From Bradyrhizobium sp. CCBAU 051011 (GTDB lineage: Bacteria; Pseudomonadota; Alphaproteobacteria; Rhizobiales; Xanthobacteraceae), in NCBI RefSeq assembly GCF_009930815.1, contig NZ_CP022222.1, forward strand, positions 4,692,501 through 4,756,500: DNA of 64,000 nt, in the 5' to 3' direction. Position numbers and translations under genes: made by a program. Of this stretch, positions 9,199-17,682 are shown one piece after another; the stretch's first letter is position 1, and each line of letters begins with the position of its first letter. The notes below the pieces were generated by a model. That model had not been told where the DNA came from. It worked only from the letters and a program-made list of their open reading frames with translations, and did not search any database.

Positions 9199-9905
9199 GC
9201 CTTGCCCGTGGTCGCGGCTTGAACGCTGGCGTCAATGACCGCGCGGTCGGTGATCCCGGCCGGGTTCTTCCGTGTCGGCAGGAAGGGACGGAAATGCACC
9301 CAGCGCTCACGGCTGACCTGTTCGAGACGTTCGAGTTCGGCAAGCGGATCGGTGTGGTCGTCAACGCGTAGGTCGAGATCGGACCATTCCTCCTCGCCAT
9401 GGATCAGAAGCGCGGCGGATTGCTTGCCGCGCTTGTCGCCGCCGGCGGCTTCACCGGCTTTCATGGCCGTGATCAGCCGCTGCGCAAAGGGCAGGCTGGC
9501 ATTGGCGGCATAGGTTTTCGCGGTGTCGTCGAGCACGGCCGCGCCTGCCAGCATGTTGCCGGCGAGGGAAAAGCCGTCGCCCTGGATATGTCCGCACCAG
9601 TCGACACATTCGCGGCCGGTGTGCGCGGCAATGCGGCCCTTGATATCCATGACATGGAGCTGCCGGGCCTCGCGGCCGTCATCCGTGGCGATCAGCGTAT
9701 CGATCACCTCGCGCGGGCTGCGCCCTTCGCGGAGCAGCTTCACGCCGTCGATCCCGTAATAGGGATTGACAAGGGCCTGCGTGGCGATGCCGCCGATGCC
9801 GGGGACGATATGCGGCACGCGCGCGCCGACCGCAAAAAACCGGGTTGCGACGGCGATGCCGATCTGGCCGGTTGCGGGATCGCGGGCGATGATCGACCAG
9901 GTCAT
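9195..9905 (-). CDS. DUF1028 family protein (Ntn-hydrolase fold)
   Basis: A 236-residue member of DUF1028, a family with the N-terminal-nucleophile hydrolase fold. It begins MTWSIIARDPATGQIGIAVA, the family's standard opening. Removing Met would leave Thr2 as an N-terminal nucleophile; this is inference, since the chemistry of DUF1028 proteins is poorly described. It has no signal peptide and should be cytoplasmic. The start has a good purine-rich site (AGAGAAGAGA). It lies 16 bases after the gamma-glutamyltransferase-family gene and overlaps the ATPase gene of importer 1 by 4 bases. That position suggests it processes whatever the importers bring in, perhaps by amide cleavage. Confidence 0.88.
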   Translation of the reverse strand: MTWSIIARDPATGQIGIAVATRFFAVGARVPHIVPGIGGIATQALVNPYYGIDGVKLLREGRSPREVIDTLIATDDGREARQLHVMDIKGRIAAHTGRECVDWCGHIQGDGFSLAGNMLAGAAVLDDTAKTYAANASLPFAQRLITAMKAGEAAGGDKRGKQSAALLIHGEEEWSDLDLRVDDHTDPLAELERLEQVSRERWVHFRPFLPTRKNPAGITDRAVIDASVQAATTGKA

Positions 9906-9921
9906 CTTGTCTCTTCTCTAA

Positions 9922-11727
9922 TTATCGTCCAGCGGCGTAGCCCTGCATGCCCCGGGGATTGGCGGCGGCGCGGCGGCGGCGGCCGACCCTGGAGGCTGCG
10001 GTGAGGCGGCCTTCCGACCATTCGGGACCGATCTCGACGACATGGCCGCGGCCCTTCAGCGTATCGACAGTCGCCTTCGGCACGCGGCTTTCGAGGACGA
10101 GCACGCCGGGGCGCGCGGTGCGCGGCCAGAACGAGATCGGGAAATGTTCGGAATGCCAGGCCGGCGCGTCGATCGCTTCCTGCAGGTTCAGTTTGGCGTG
10201 GACATGTCGCAGGAAGAATTGCGTGGTCCATTGGTCCTGCTGATCGCCGCCGGGCGATCCCCAGGCCATGTAGGGTTCGCCGTCGCGCAGCGCCATGGTG
10301 GGCGAGAGCGTGGTGCGCGGGCGCTTGCCCGGCGCGAGCGCGGCCGGGTGATCTTCCTCCAGCCAGAACATCTGCGCGCGGCTGCCGAGACAGAAGCCGA
10401 GCTCGGGAATGACCGGCGAGGATTGCAGCCAGCCCCCGGACGGCGTCGCCGAGACCATGTTGCCGGCCTGGTCGATGATATCGAAATGCACGGTGTCGCC
10501 GCGCACCTCGCCGAAGCGGCCGACGGTCGGCTCGCCCGCGCCCATGGCGCCGACCGCCTCGCGATGGCCTTCGGCACGGCGCAGCTTGACGACCGATCCA
10601 AAACCTTCGACCGAGCCGGGGATGAAATCGAGCGAGGCCTTGTCTCTCGAGATCAGCTTGCGGCGCTCGTCATTGTAGGCGTCCGACAACAACGTCGTGA
10701 TCGGGATGTCAGTGAAATTGGGATCGCCGTAAAACTTCTCGCGGTCGGCGAAGGCGAGTTTGGCGCATTCGATCTGCAGATGGATGAAGTCGGGACCGGC
10801 CGGATCGAGCCCGTCGAGCTCAAAGCCTTTCAGCAACGCGAGCTGTTGCAGCATCACCGGGCCCTGGCTCCAGACGCCGGGCTTGCACACGGTGTAGCGG
10901 CCATAGTCATAAGTAAGCGGCGCCTCCACGCTCGGCTGCCAGCGCGCCATGTCGTCGGCGGAGAGCACGCCGCGATGCGGCGAGCCAGAGACGTCCATCA
11001 CTTCCTGGGTGCGGGAGAATTTGTCGATCGCTTCCGCCACAAAACCCTGCGACCAGGATTGTCGCGCGCGCTCGATTTGCGCCACGCGGTCGCTGCCCGC
11101 GCTCTCCGCTTCTTTCAGGATGCGGGCATAGGTTTCCGAGAGTTTCGTGTTGGTGAACAGTGTGCCCGGCCGCGGCACTTCATTGTTCGGCAGATAGACC
11201 GCCGCCGATGTCGTCCAGTGCTTCCTGAACAACTGCTCGACCACCTGGATGGTTGCGGACGCGCGCTCGACCAGCGGATAGCCGTTACCGGCATAGGCAA
11301 TAGCGGGCTCCAGCACATCGCGCAGCCGCATCGTGCCGTAATCGCGCAGCAGCAGCATCCAGGATTCGAACGTGCCGGGCACACAAGCCGCGAGCAGGCC
11401 GGTGCCGGGCACCATCTCCAGGCCTTCGCTCTTGTAATGCGCGATGGTGGCCTTTGCAGGCGCGGGACCCTGGCCGCAGATCACCTCGGTGCGCCCGCGT
11501 TTGACGTCGTGGACGATGATCGGCACGTCGCCGCCGGGACCGTTCAGATGCGGCTCGACCACCTGCAGGGTGAAGGCGGTGGCGACGCCGGCATCGAACG
11601 CGTTGCCGCCTTTTTCCAGGATGCTCATGCCGACAGCAGTCGCGATCCAGTGGGTGGAGGTAACCACGCCGAAGGTGCCTTCGATTTCCGGTCGAGTGGT
11701 GAAGGGATCGGGATTGATGTTGCTCAT
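9922..11727 (-). CDS. Gamma-glutamyltransferase family protein, no signal peptide
   Basis: Ntn-hydrolase of the gamma-glutamyltransferase family, 601 residues from the chosen ATG at 11727 (MSNINPDP). Such enzymes self-cleave before a threonine and then hydrolyse or transfer gamma-glutamyl or similar amide groups. The likely nucleophile is Thr412 in GDTVHFDIID, splitting the chain into about 411 and 190 residues. Other family patterns are GGNAFDAGVAT near the start and GSPGGDQQDQW near the end. There is no secretion signal, unlike the classical periplasmic enzyme, so it probably acts in the cytoplasm after uptake. An upstream extension to 11853 is possible but lacks family character. It sits between two peptide importers and 16 bases before the DUF1028 gene. 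Confidence 0.9.
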   Translation of the reverse strand: MSNINPDPFTTRPEIEGTFGVVTSTHWIATAVGMSILEKGGNAFDAGVATAFTLQVVEPHLNGPGGDVPIIVHDVKRGRTEVICGQGPAPAKATIAHYKSEGLEMVPGTGLLAACVPGTFESWMLLLRDYGTMRLRDVLEPAIAYAGNGYPLVERASATIQVVEQLFRKHWTTSAAVYLPNNEVPRPGTLFTNTKLSETYARILKEAESAGSDRVAQIERARQSWSQGFVAEAIDKFSRTQEVMDVSGSPHRGVLSADDMARWQPSVEAPLTYDYGRYTVCKPGVWSQGPVMLQQLALLKGFELDGLDPAGPDFIHLQIECAKLAFADREKFYGDPNFTDIPITTLLSDAYNDERRKLISRDKASLDFIPGSVEGFGSVVKLRRAEGHREAVGAMGAGEPTVGRFGEVRGDTVHFDIIDQAGNMVSATPSGGWLQSSPVIPELGFCLGSRAQMFWLEEDHPAALAPGKRPRTTLSPTMALRDGEPYMAWGSPGGDQQDQWTTQFFLRHVHAKLNLQEAIDAPAWHSEHFPISFWPRTARPGVLVLESRVPKATVDTLKGRGHVVEIGPEWSEGRLTAASRVGRRRRAAANPRGMQGYAAGR

Positions 11728-11830
11728 GGGAGTCCAATGCCGTGCTGGTATCGCGATGCCGACGCACTTGACCACAGGCGAGGCCGAATGCCAACCAGTG
11801 GCATGCCACGCATTGCACCCATTCCCGTGG

Positions 11831-12829
11831 TCATACCACGGCGGCAGTCTCAACCGGATGGTTGACGGCGTGGCAGGCGACGCCGTCGATCAGGGCGGGC
11901 GCTTCCTTCCGGCAGAGATCGAACGCCAGCGGGCAGCGCGGGTTGAAGGCGCATCCCGGCGGCGGGTCGATCGGATTGGGAATCTCGCCCTTGACCGGAA
12001 TCCGCTGGCGGCCGGACATCGCCAGATCAGGAACGGCGCCCAGCAGCATCTTGGTGTAGGGCATCCGCGGATTGGCGAACAATTCGCGGCCTTCGGCAAT
12101 CTCGACGATACGGCCGAGATACATCACGCCGATCCGGGTCGCCATGTGCCGGACCACGGCAAGGTTATGGCTGATGAGGAGATAGGTCAGGCCGAATTTG
12201 TCCTGCAGGTCTCGCATCAGATTGAGGATCTGCGCCTGCACGGAGACGTCGAGCGCCGAGGTCGGCTCGTCGCAAACAATGAATTCGGCATCCGAGGCCA
12301 GCGCGCGCGCAATCGCGATGCGCTGGCGCTGGCCGCCGGAGAATTCATGCGGATATTTCAGCCCGTCGTCCGGATGCAGGCCGACGACACTCAATAATTC
12401 GCCGACGCGCGAGCGAATGTCGCGCTCGCCCTGGATCAGGTCGAAGGCGCGGATCGGCTCGGAGACGATGGCGTCGACCCGGAAGCGCGGATTGAGGCTC
12501 GCATAGGGATCCTGAAAAATCATCTGGATACGGCGGCGCAACCGCTGTCGCGCCTGGGCCTGCCTCGGATTCGTCATCGACACGCCGTCGATGACAACTT
12601 CGCCCGAGCTCGGCGGCAGCAATCCCACCACCATCCGCGCCACGGTGGTCTTGCCCGAGCCGGACTCGCCGACGAGGGCGAATGTTTCGCCCTTCCGGAT
12701 ATCGAACGTCACGCCGTCGACCGCCTTCAGAAATTCCAGATGGCCGCCTTCCAGAACGCGGTTGAGCCACGGTTTCGAGACGTCGAACACGCGGCGCAGA
12801 TTTCTCACATCGACGTAGGAGGCCGTCAT
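11831..12829 (-). CDS. Peptide-type ABC transporter ATP-binding protein, DppF/OppF family (importer 2)
   Basis: ATPase of the second importer, 332 residues from the ATG at 12829. That ATG overlaps the stop of the preceding DppD-type gene by 4 bases, which decides the start. Walker A is GESGSGKTT (residues 54-62), signature [14 protein letters not shown], Walker B FIVCDEPTSALD, switch region LISHNLAVV, and the C-terminal PPGCAFNPRCPL motif. The insertion VSKPWLNRVLEGGHLEFLKA before the first strand is a common DppF-type feature. A gap of 103 bases separates it from the gamma-glutamyltransferase-family gene. Confidence 0.94.
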   Translation of the reverse strand: MTASYVDVRNLRRVFDVSKPWLNRVLEGGHLEFLKAVDGVTFDIRKGETFALVGESGSGKTTVARMVVGLLPPSSGEVVIDGVSMTNPRQAQARQRLRRRIQMIFQDPYASLNPRFRVDAIVSEPIRAFDLIQGERDIRSRVGELLSVVGLHPDDGLKYPHEFSGGQRQRIAIARALASDAEFIVCDEPTSALDVSVQAQILNLMRDLQDKFGLTYLLISHNLAVVRHMATRIGVMYLGRIVEIAEGRELFANPRMPYTKMLLGAVPDLAMSGRQRIPVKGEIPNPIDPPPGCAFNPRCPLAFDLCRKEAPALIDGVACHAVNHPVETAAVV

Positions 12830-13824
12830 GCCGCGGTCTCCTTCGCGGTTTCGTTGGGCGCCGTATCGTAGAGATGGCAAGCCACGGCATGCGACCCCTG
12901 CTTGAGCGGCTCCGGCCGCTCGACGCGGCAGCGATCGAACGCAAAGGCGCAGCGCGGATTGAACGAGCAGCCCGGCGGTATGGCCGACAGCCGCGGCATC
13001 GAGCCCGGAATTTGCACCAGCCGCTTCTCTTCGCCCGCAAGCGTCGGGATCGCACCCATCAATCCCTTGGCGTAGGGGTGCAGCGGATCCTGCACGACGT
13101 CCTGCACCGGGCCGATTTCGGCGATCCGGCCCGAATACATCACCGCGACGCGGTCGGAGGTCTCGGCGATCACGCCCATGTCGTGGGTCACCAGCATCAC
13201 GGCCGTGCCGTGGTCGCGTCCCAGCCGTTTGATCAGCGAGATGATCTGCGCCTGCACGGAGACGTCGAGCGCAGTCGTCGGCTCGTCGGCAATGATCAAT
13301 TCCGGCTCGGCGCAGATCGCCAGCGCGATCACGACGCGCTGGCGCATGCCGCCGGAAAATTCATGCGGATAGGCGTCGATGCGTTTTTCCGGCGCGGGAA
13401 TTCCGACCTCGGCCAGCAGATCGATCGCGCGCTTGCGCGCCGCGGTCTCCGACAGGTCCATGTGGGTCCTGATAGTTTCCACGATCTGGTCGCCGATCCG
13501 GTACAGCGGATTGAGGCTGGTCAGCGGATCCTGAAAGATCATCCCGATCCGCTTGCCCCGGATGCGGCGGATTTCTTCCGGCGGCAAATGGTCGATCCGC
13601 GTTCCCGACAGGTAGATCTCGCCGGCTGCGATGCGGCCGGGCGGATCGATCAGTCCGATTACGGCAAGGCCGGTGACCGACTTGCCGGCGCCGGACTCGC
13701 CGACCACGCCGAGCACCTCGCCCTTGGCGATGTCGAAGGACACGCCGTTGATCGCGCGCAGCGTGCTGCGGCGGGTGAGGAATTCCACCTCAAGGTTGCG
13801 CACGGAAAGGACAGGAACGGTCAT
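12826..13824 (-). CDS. Peptide-type ABC transporter ATP-binding protein, DppD/OppD family (importer 2)
   Basis: ATPase of importer 2, 332 residues from the ATG at 13824 (MTVPVLSVRN), which overlaps the end of the permease gene by 4 bases. Walker A is GESGAGKSV (residues 42-50), Q-loop IFQDPLTSLNPLY, signature [14 protein letters not shown], Walker [13 protein letters not shown], switch LVTHDMGVIAE, and C-terminal PPGCSFNPRCAF. An open frame extends 34 codons further upstream, but that part only mirrors the permease gene. Confidence 0.94.
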   Translation of the reverse strand: MTVPVLSVRNLEVEFLTRRSTLRAINGVSFDIAKGEVLGVVGESGAGKSVTGLAVIGLIDPPGRIAAGEIYLSGTRIDHLPPEEIRRIRGKRIGMIFQDPLTSLNPLYRIGDQIVETIRTHMDLSETAARKRAIDLLAEVGIPAPEKRIDAYPHEFSGGMRQRVVIALAICAEPELIIADEPTTALDVSVQAQIISLIKRLGRDHGTAVMLVTHDMGVIAETSDRVAVMYSGRIAEIGPVQDVVQDPLHPYAKGLMGAIPTLAGEEKRLVQIPGSMPRLSAIPPGCSFNPRCAFAFDRCRVERPEPLKQGSHAVACHLYDTAPNETAKETAA

Positions 13825-14792
13825 CGGAGCTTTGGATTGAGCGCGTCGCGCAGCCAGTCGCCGAGCAGGTTGATGGAGAGGATCAGCCCCGCCAGCGCGA
13901 TGCCGGGGAAGGCGACGATCCACCATTCGCCGGCGAACAGATAGTTGTTGCCGATCCGGATCAGGGTGCCGAGCGAGGGCATGGTGTCGGGCATGCCGGC
14001 GCCGAGGAACGACAGCGTTGCCTCGGTGATGATGGCCAGCGCCAGATTGATGGTCGCGATCACCAGGATCGGCCCCATCGTGTTCGGCAGCACGTGCCGC
14101 AGCATGATCTTGGGCGCGGGCAGGCCGATCAGCTGCGCGGCGGCAACATAGTCCTTGCTCTTCTCGACCATGACCGAGCCGCGCACGGTGCGGGCATATT
14201 GCACCCAGAAGCTCAGGCCGATCGCGACCACCAGCACCGCCAGCGTGCTCATGGCGTCCAGCCGGTTACCGAACACGGACTTGGCAACGCCGTTGACCAA
14301 TAGCGCGATCAGGATGGCGGGGAAGGTGAGTTGGACGTCGGCGATACGCATGATCAGCCCGTCGACCGCGCCGCCGACATAGCCCGCGACGAGGCCAAGC
14401 GTGATGCCGAGCGTGCCGGCCAGGATGACGCCGAGCACGCCGACCACGAGCGAAATCCGCAAGCCATAGAGAATCGCCGAAAACACGTCGCGGCCCTGCT
14501 CGTCGGTGCCGAGCAGGAACGGGCTCTGGCCCTCGGCGGTCCACAGCGGCGAGATCCGGGAGTTCATCAATTGCAATTGCGCCGGATCGAACGGGTTCTG
14601 CACTGACAATTGCGAAGCAAAGATCGCCAGCAGGAAGAACAGGACGGTGACGGCGGCCGCGACCATCGTCATGCGGGAACGGCGGAACGAATAAAAGATG
14701 TCGCTGTCGAGCCCGCGCTTCAGCCAGTTCGTTCCGGAACGCGCCGCTGCTGCGTTCGGTTCAACTCGGTGTGGGACGACGGCGTCGGACAT
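13821..14792 (-). CDS. Peptide-type ABC transporter permease, DppC/OppC family (importer 2)
   Basis: Membrane subunit of importer 2, 323 residues. A long N-terminal cytoplasmic segment precedes the first helix at about residues 41-62, followed by SVQNPFDPAQLQL. The loop GTDEQGRDVFSAILYG and the EAA-like region VAAAQLIGLPAPKIMLRHVLP are typical. It ends NLLGDWLRDALNPKLR, the usual DppC C-terminus. It lies 12 bases after the DppB-type gene and overlaps the DppD-type gene by 4 bases. Confidence 0.93.
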   Translation of the reverse strand: MSDAVVPHRVEPNAAAARSGTNWLKRGLDSDIFYSFRRSRMTMVAAAVTVLFFLLAIFASQLSVQNPFDPAQLQLMNSRISPLWTAEGQSPFLLGTDEQGRDVFSAILYGLRISLVVGVLGVILAGTLGITLGLVAGYVGGAVDGLIMRIADVQLTFPAILIALLVNGVAKSVFGNRLDAMSTLAVLVVAIGLSFWVQYARTVRGSVMVEKSKDYVAAAQLIGLPAPKIMLRHVLPNTMGPILVIATINLALAIITEATLSFLGAGMPDTMPSLGTLIRIGNNYLFAGEWWIVAFPGIALAGLILSINLLGDWLRDALNPKLR

Positions 14793-14804
14793 CGGATCGC
14801 TCGC

Positions 14805-15785
14805 TTATGCCGGACGGCTAATGGTCGAGCGCAGGCGCGGATCGACGATGGTGTAAAGGATATCGACCACCAGATTGATGGTGACGAAGATCAGCGACAC
14901 CATCAGCAGGTAGGCCGCCATGATCGGGATATCGACGTTTTGCACGGCCTGCACGAACAACAATCCCATACCCGGCCACTGGAAGACGGTTTCAGTGATG
15001 ATGGCAAATGCAATAACCGAGCCAAACTGCAGCCCCGCAACGGTGATGACGGGAACCAGCGTGTTCTTCAGCGCATGGCCGAAATGAATGGCGCGCGTGG
15101 TCAGGCCGCGGGCGCGGGCGAAACGGATGTAATCGGTACGGAGTACTTCGAGCATTTCAGCGCGCACCAGCCGCATGATCAGGGTCATCTGGAACAGACC
15201 GAGCGTGATCGAGGGCATGATCAGCGCCTTCAGTCCGGACAGCGTGAGCAGTCCGGTAGTCCACCAGCCGATCCGCACCACATCGCCGCGGCCGAATGAA
15301 GGCAGCCAGCCCAGCGTCACCGAGAACAGATAGATCAAGAGAATGCCGATCAGGAACGTCGGCAGCGAAATTCCGATCAGCGATACCGCCTGGAAGAACT
15401 TTGTGAGAATCGTATCGCGCCGCAGCGCCGAATAGACGCCCATCAGGATGCCGAACACCATGGCGAGAACGGTGGCGCAGGCGGCGAGCTCCAGCGTCGC
15501 CGGCATCCGCTCCATCAGCAGGTTCGAAACCGGCTGACGAAATTGATAGGAGACTCCGAACTTGAACTGTACGGCGTTGCCGAAATAGCGCGCGAACTGC
15601 ACCGGCACGGGATCGTCAAGCCCGAGCGATTTGCGCACCGCTTCGCGTTCGGCGGCCGGCGTATCCAAGGAGACGATCTGGTTGACGGGGTCGCCGGCGA
15701 AACGGAACATCGAGAACGCAATGACGCCGACCGCGATCATGACGCCGATGGCCTGGATAGCACGGCGAAGAGTGAAAGCGAGCAT
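14805..15785 (-). CDS. Peptide-type ABC transporter permease, DppB/OppB family (importer 2)
   Basis: Membrane subunit of importer 2, 326 residues. It starts with the short cationic N-terminus and helix 1 (MLAFTLRRAIQAIGVMIAV), followed by the FAGDPVNQ segment. The EAA-type loop reads IRFARARGLTTRAIHFGHALK, and the C-terminus NLVVDILYTIVDPRLR is diagnostic. A 105-base gap separates it from the solute-binding gene upstream; no clear terminator was seen in that gap, so co-transcription is likely. Confidence 0.93.
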   Translation of the reverse strand: MLAFTLRRAIQAIGVMIAVGVIAFSMFRFAGDPVNQIVSLDTPAAEREAVRKSLGLDDPVPVQFARYFGNAVQFKFGVSYQFRQPVSNLLMERMPATLELAACATVLAMVFGILMGVYSALRRDTILTKFFQAVSLIGISLPTFLIGILLIYLFSVTLGWLPSFGRGDVVRIGWWTTGLLTLSGLKALIMPSITLGLFQMTLIMRLVRAEMLEVLRTDYIRFARARGLTTRAIHFGHALKNTLVPVITVAGLQFGSVIAFAIITETVFQWPGMGLLFVQAVQNVDIPIMAAYLLMVSLIFVTINLVVDILYTIVDPRLRSTISRPA

Positions 15786-15890
15786 GAATTCCTTTCACTG
15801 CTCTTTAGATGCGGCGGCGGACGTCGCTGTCGCCTCGATAAAGAAAAGTCCCGGAAGCCATAAGCCGCCGGGACCTGTGTTGCAGCCCAA

Positions 15891-17486
15891 CTAGTCCTGT
15901 TTGGTGGCCCAGTACAGCAGGACCTGATTGTCGGCGCGCTGGCTCAGCTTGACTTTTTTCGACACGCCCCACGCCAGCGCCTGCTGATGCAGCGGGATGT
16001 ATGCGAAGTCCTTGGCGCCGATCGCGTAGGCGTCCTTGATCAGGAGATCGCGCTTGTTCATGTCGGACTCCTGCAGCACCTTGTCGGTGAGTTCGTCAAG
16101 CTTCTTGTTGCAGTAGCCGCCGAGATTGGCCTCGCCGCGCGCCGATTTCGGATCGTCGCGGCAGCCCATGATGTCAAACAGGACGTTGTGGGAATCGAGC
16201 GTGCCGGGGGTCCATCCGAGCAGATAGAACGAGGTCTGATAGCCGCCGGGCTTCAGCACCTTGGCGAAATACTGCGCCTTGGGCTGGGCCAGCAGCGTCA
16301 CCTTGACGCCGATGCGGGCCAGCATGCCGACGACCGCCTGACAGATCGCGGCGTCGTTGACATAGCGGTCGTTGGGGCAGTCCATCGTAACTTCGAAGCC
16401 GTCGGGGTAGCCGGCTTCGGTCAAGAGCTTCTTGGCGCCGTCAGGATCGAGTTTCGGGCGCGTGAAGTCACCGGACAGCTTGAACAATTGCGGTGCGATC
16501 ATCAGCGGCGAAGGCGTCGACAGGCCACGCATGACGCGGGTCTTGATCAGTTCGATGTCGACGGCCTTGAAGAAGGCCTCGCGCACCTTGATGTCCTTGA
16601 ACGGGTTCTTGCCCTTGACGTTGGAGTAGAGCAGCTCGTCGCGCACCTGATCCATGCCGAGGAAGATGGTGCGAAGTTCCGGTCCCTTCAGCACCTGGGC
16701 GTTCGGGCTGGAATCGACCCGCGTGATGTCCTGGATCGGAACCGGCTCGATGACATCGACTTCGCCCGACAGCAGTGCGGCCACGCGCGTGGCGTCCGAG
16801 CCGATCGGCGTGAACACGATTTCCTTGAGGTTATGCTCCGGTTTGCGCCACCAGTTTGGATTGGCCTTGAACACGGTCTTGACGCCGGGCTGATGGCTTT
16901 CGATCGAGAAGGCGCCGGTGCCGTTGGCATTGAGCGAGGCGAAGCTCGGCGTCGTCGCCGCGGCGGGCGTGGGCTCGACGGCATTGTTCGCCTCGGCCCA
17001 TTTCTTGCTCATGATGTACCAGGTATCCCATTGCGAATTGAGGATGGGATTGGGTGAGGTCAGGACGAAGTCCACCGTGTGGTCGTCAACCTTCACGACC
17101 TTGGCGTCGGAGGGAATGCGGGTCTGCAGATTCGAGCCCTTCTTGCGGACCCGTTCCGCCGAGAAAACGACGTCGTCGGCGGTGAAGGGGTCGCCGTTCT
17201 GGAATTTCACGCCCTTGCGCAGATGGAACCGCCAGCGGGTCGGCTCCGGCGTTTCCCAGCTCTCGGCCAGCGCCGGGATGATCTTCAGGTCCTTGTCGCG
17301 GGCGGTAAGGCCTTCGAAGACGTGAGCGAGATGGGCGTGGGTGGTGCTCTCGTTCAGCGTGTAGGGATCGAGCGACTTGAGGTCGCCCTGGTTGGCATAG
17401 CGCAGGGTCTGGGCCGATGCGGGCGCCATTGCCAGCGCAAGGATCGAAGCCGTGGCCGCTGCAAGCAAAGTCTGACGTACCGACAT
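15891..17486 (-). CDS. ABC transporter solute-binding protein, SBP_bac_5 family (importer 2)
   Basis: Periplasmic binding protein of importer 2, 531 residues, first gene of the twelve-gene minus-strand unit. A Sec signal peptide is clear, with likely cleavage at ASA before QTLRYANQG (about residue 25). The family pattern RWRFHLRKGVKFQNGDPF is near residue 80. Several cysteines near the C-terminus (MGCRDD and GGYCNKK) may form a disulfide in the periplasm. It is clearly different in sequence from the binding protein of importer 1, so the two importers probably take different ligands or size classes. Confidence 0.93.
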   Translation of the reverse strand: MSVRQTLLAAATASILALAMAPASAQTLRYANQGDLKSLDPYTLNESTTHAHLAHVFEGLTARDKDLKIIPALAESWETPEPTRWRFHLRKGVKFQNGDPFTADDVVFSAERVRKKGSNLQTRIPSDAKVVKVDDHTVDFVLTSPNPILNSQWDTWYIMSKKWAEANNAVEPTPAAATTPSFASLNANGTGAFSIESHQPGVKTVFKANPNWWRKPEHNLKEIVFTPIGSDATRVAALLSGEVDVIEPVPIQDITRVDSSPNAQVLKGPELRTIFLGMDQVRDELLYSNVKGKNPFKDIKVREAFFKAVDIELIKTRVMRGLSTPSPLMIAPQLFKLSGDFTRPKLDPDGAKKLLTEAGYPDGFEVTMDCPNDRYVNDAAICQAVVGMLARIGVKVTLLAQPKAQYFAKVLKPGGYQTSFYLLGWTPGTLDSHNVLFDIMGCRDDPKSARGEANLGGYCNKKLDELTDKVLQESDMNKRDLLIKDAYAIGAKDFAYIPLHQQALAWGVSKKVKLSQRADNQVLLYWATKQD

Positions 17487-17641
17487 TTGTTCGATTTCCC
17501 CGCTTGATCAGCAATTTCTACAATTAGCCGCCGATATTGCCGACCCATGTTGCCAAAGTCCAGCCACCGCGCAAAGCACGATTTCCCCGCACTGCGTGCC
17601 GATTTGCGCGGCGGTGCGGCATTGACTAGTTTCACCTTAAG

Positions 17642-17659
17642 ACGTGCGTGTAAGCACGT
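17642..17659. promoter_or_regulatory. Palindrome in the divergent promoter region (possible operator)
   Basis: Perfect inverted repeat ACGTGC-N6-GCACGT, 13-14 bases ahead of the start-proximal ribosome site of the FAD oxidoreductase gene and in the 196-base gap shared with the importer operon. A TTGACT hexamer at 17622-17627 could be a -35 element but no good -10 pairs with it. The binding protein is unknown. Confidence 0.35.
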
Positions 17660-17682
17660 TACATTGAACTTTCGGAGTGCAG

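Noticed and set aside
10042..11865. A 607-codon open frame on the plus strand
   Set aside because: It is antisense to the GGT-family gene and has the biased composition of a shadow frame.
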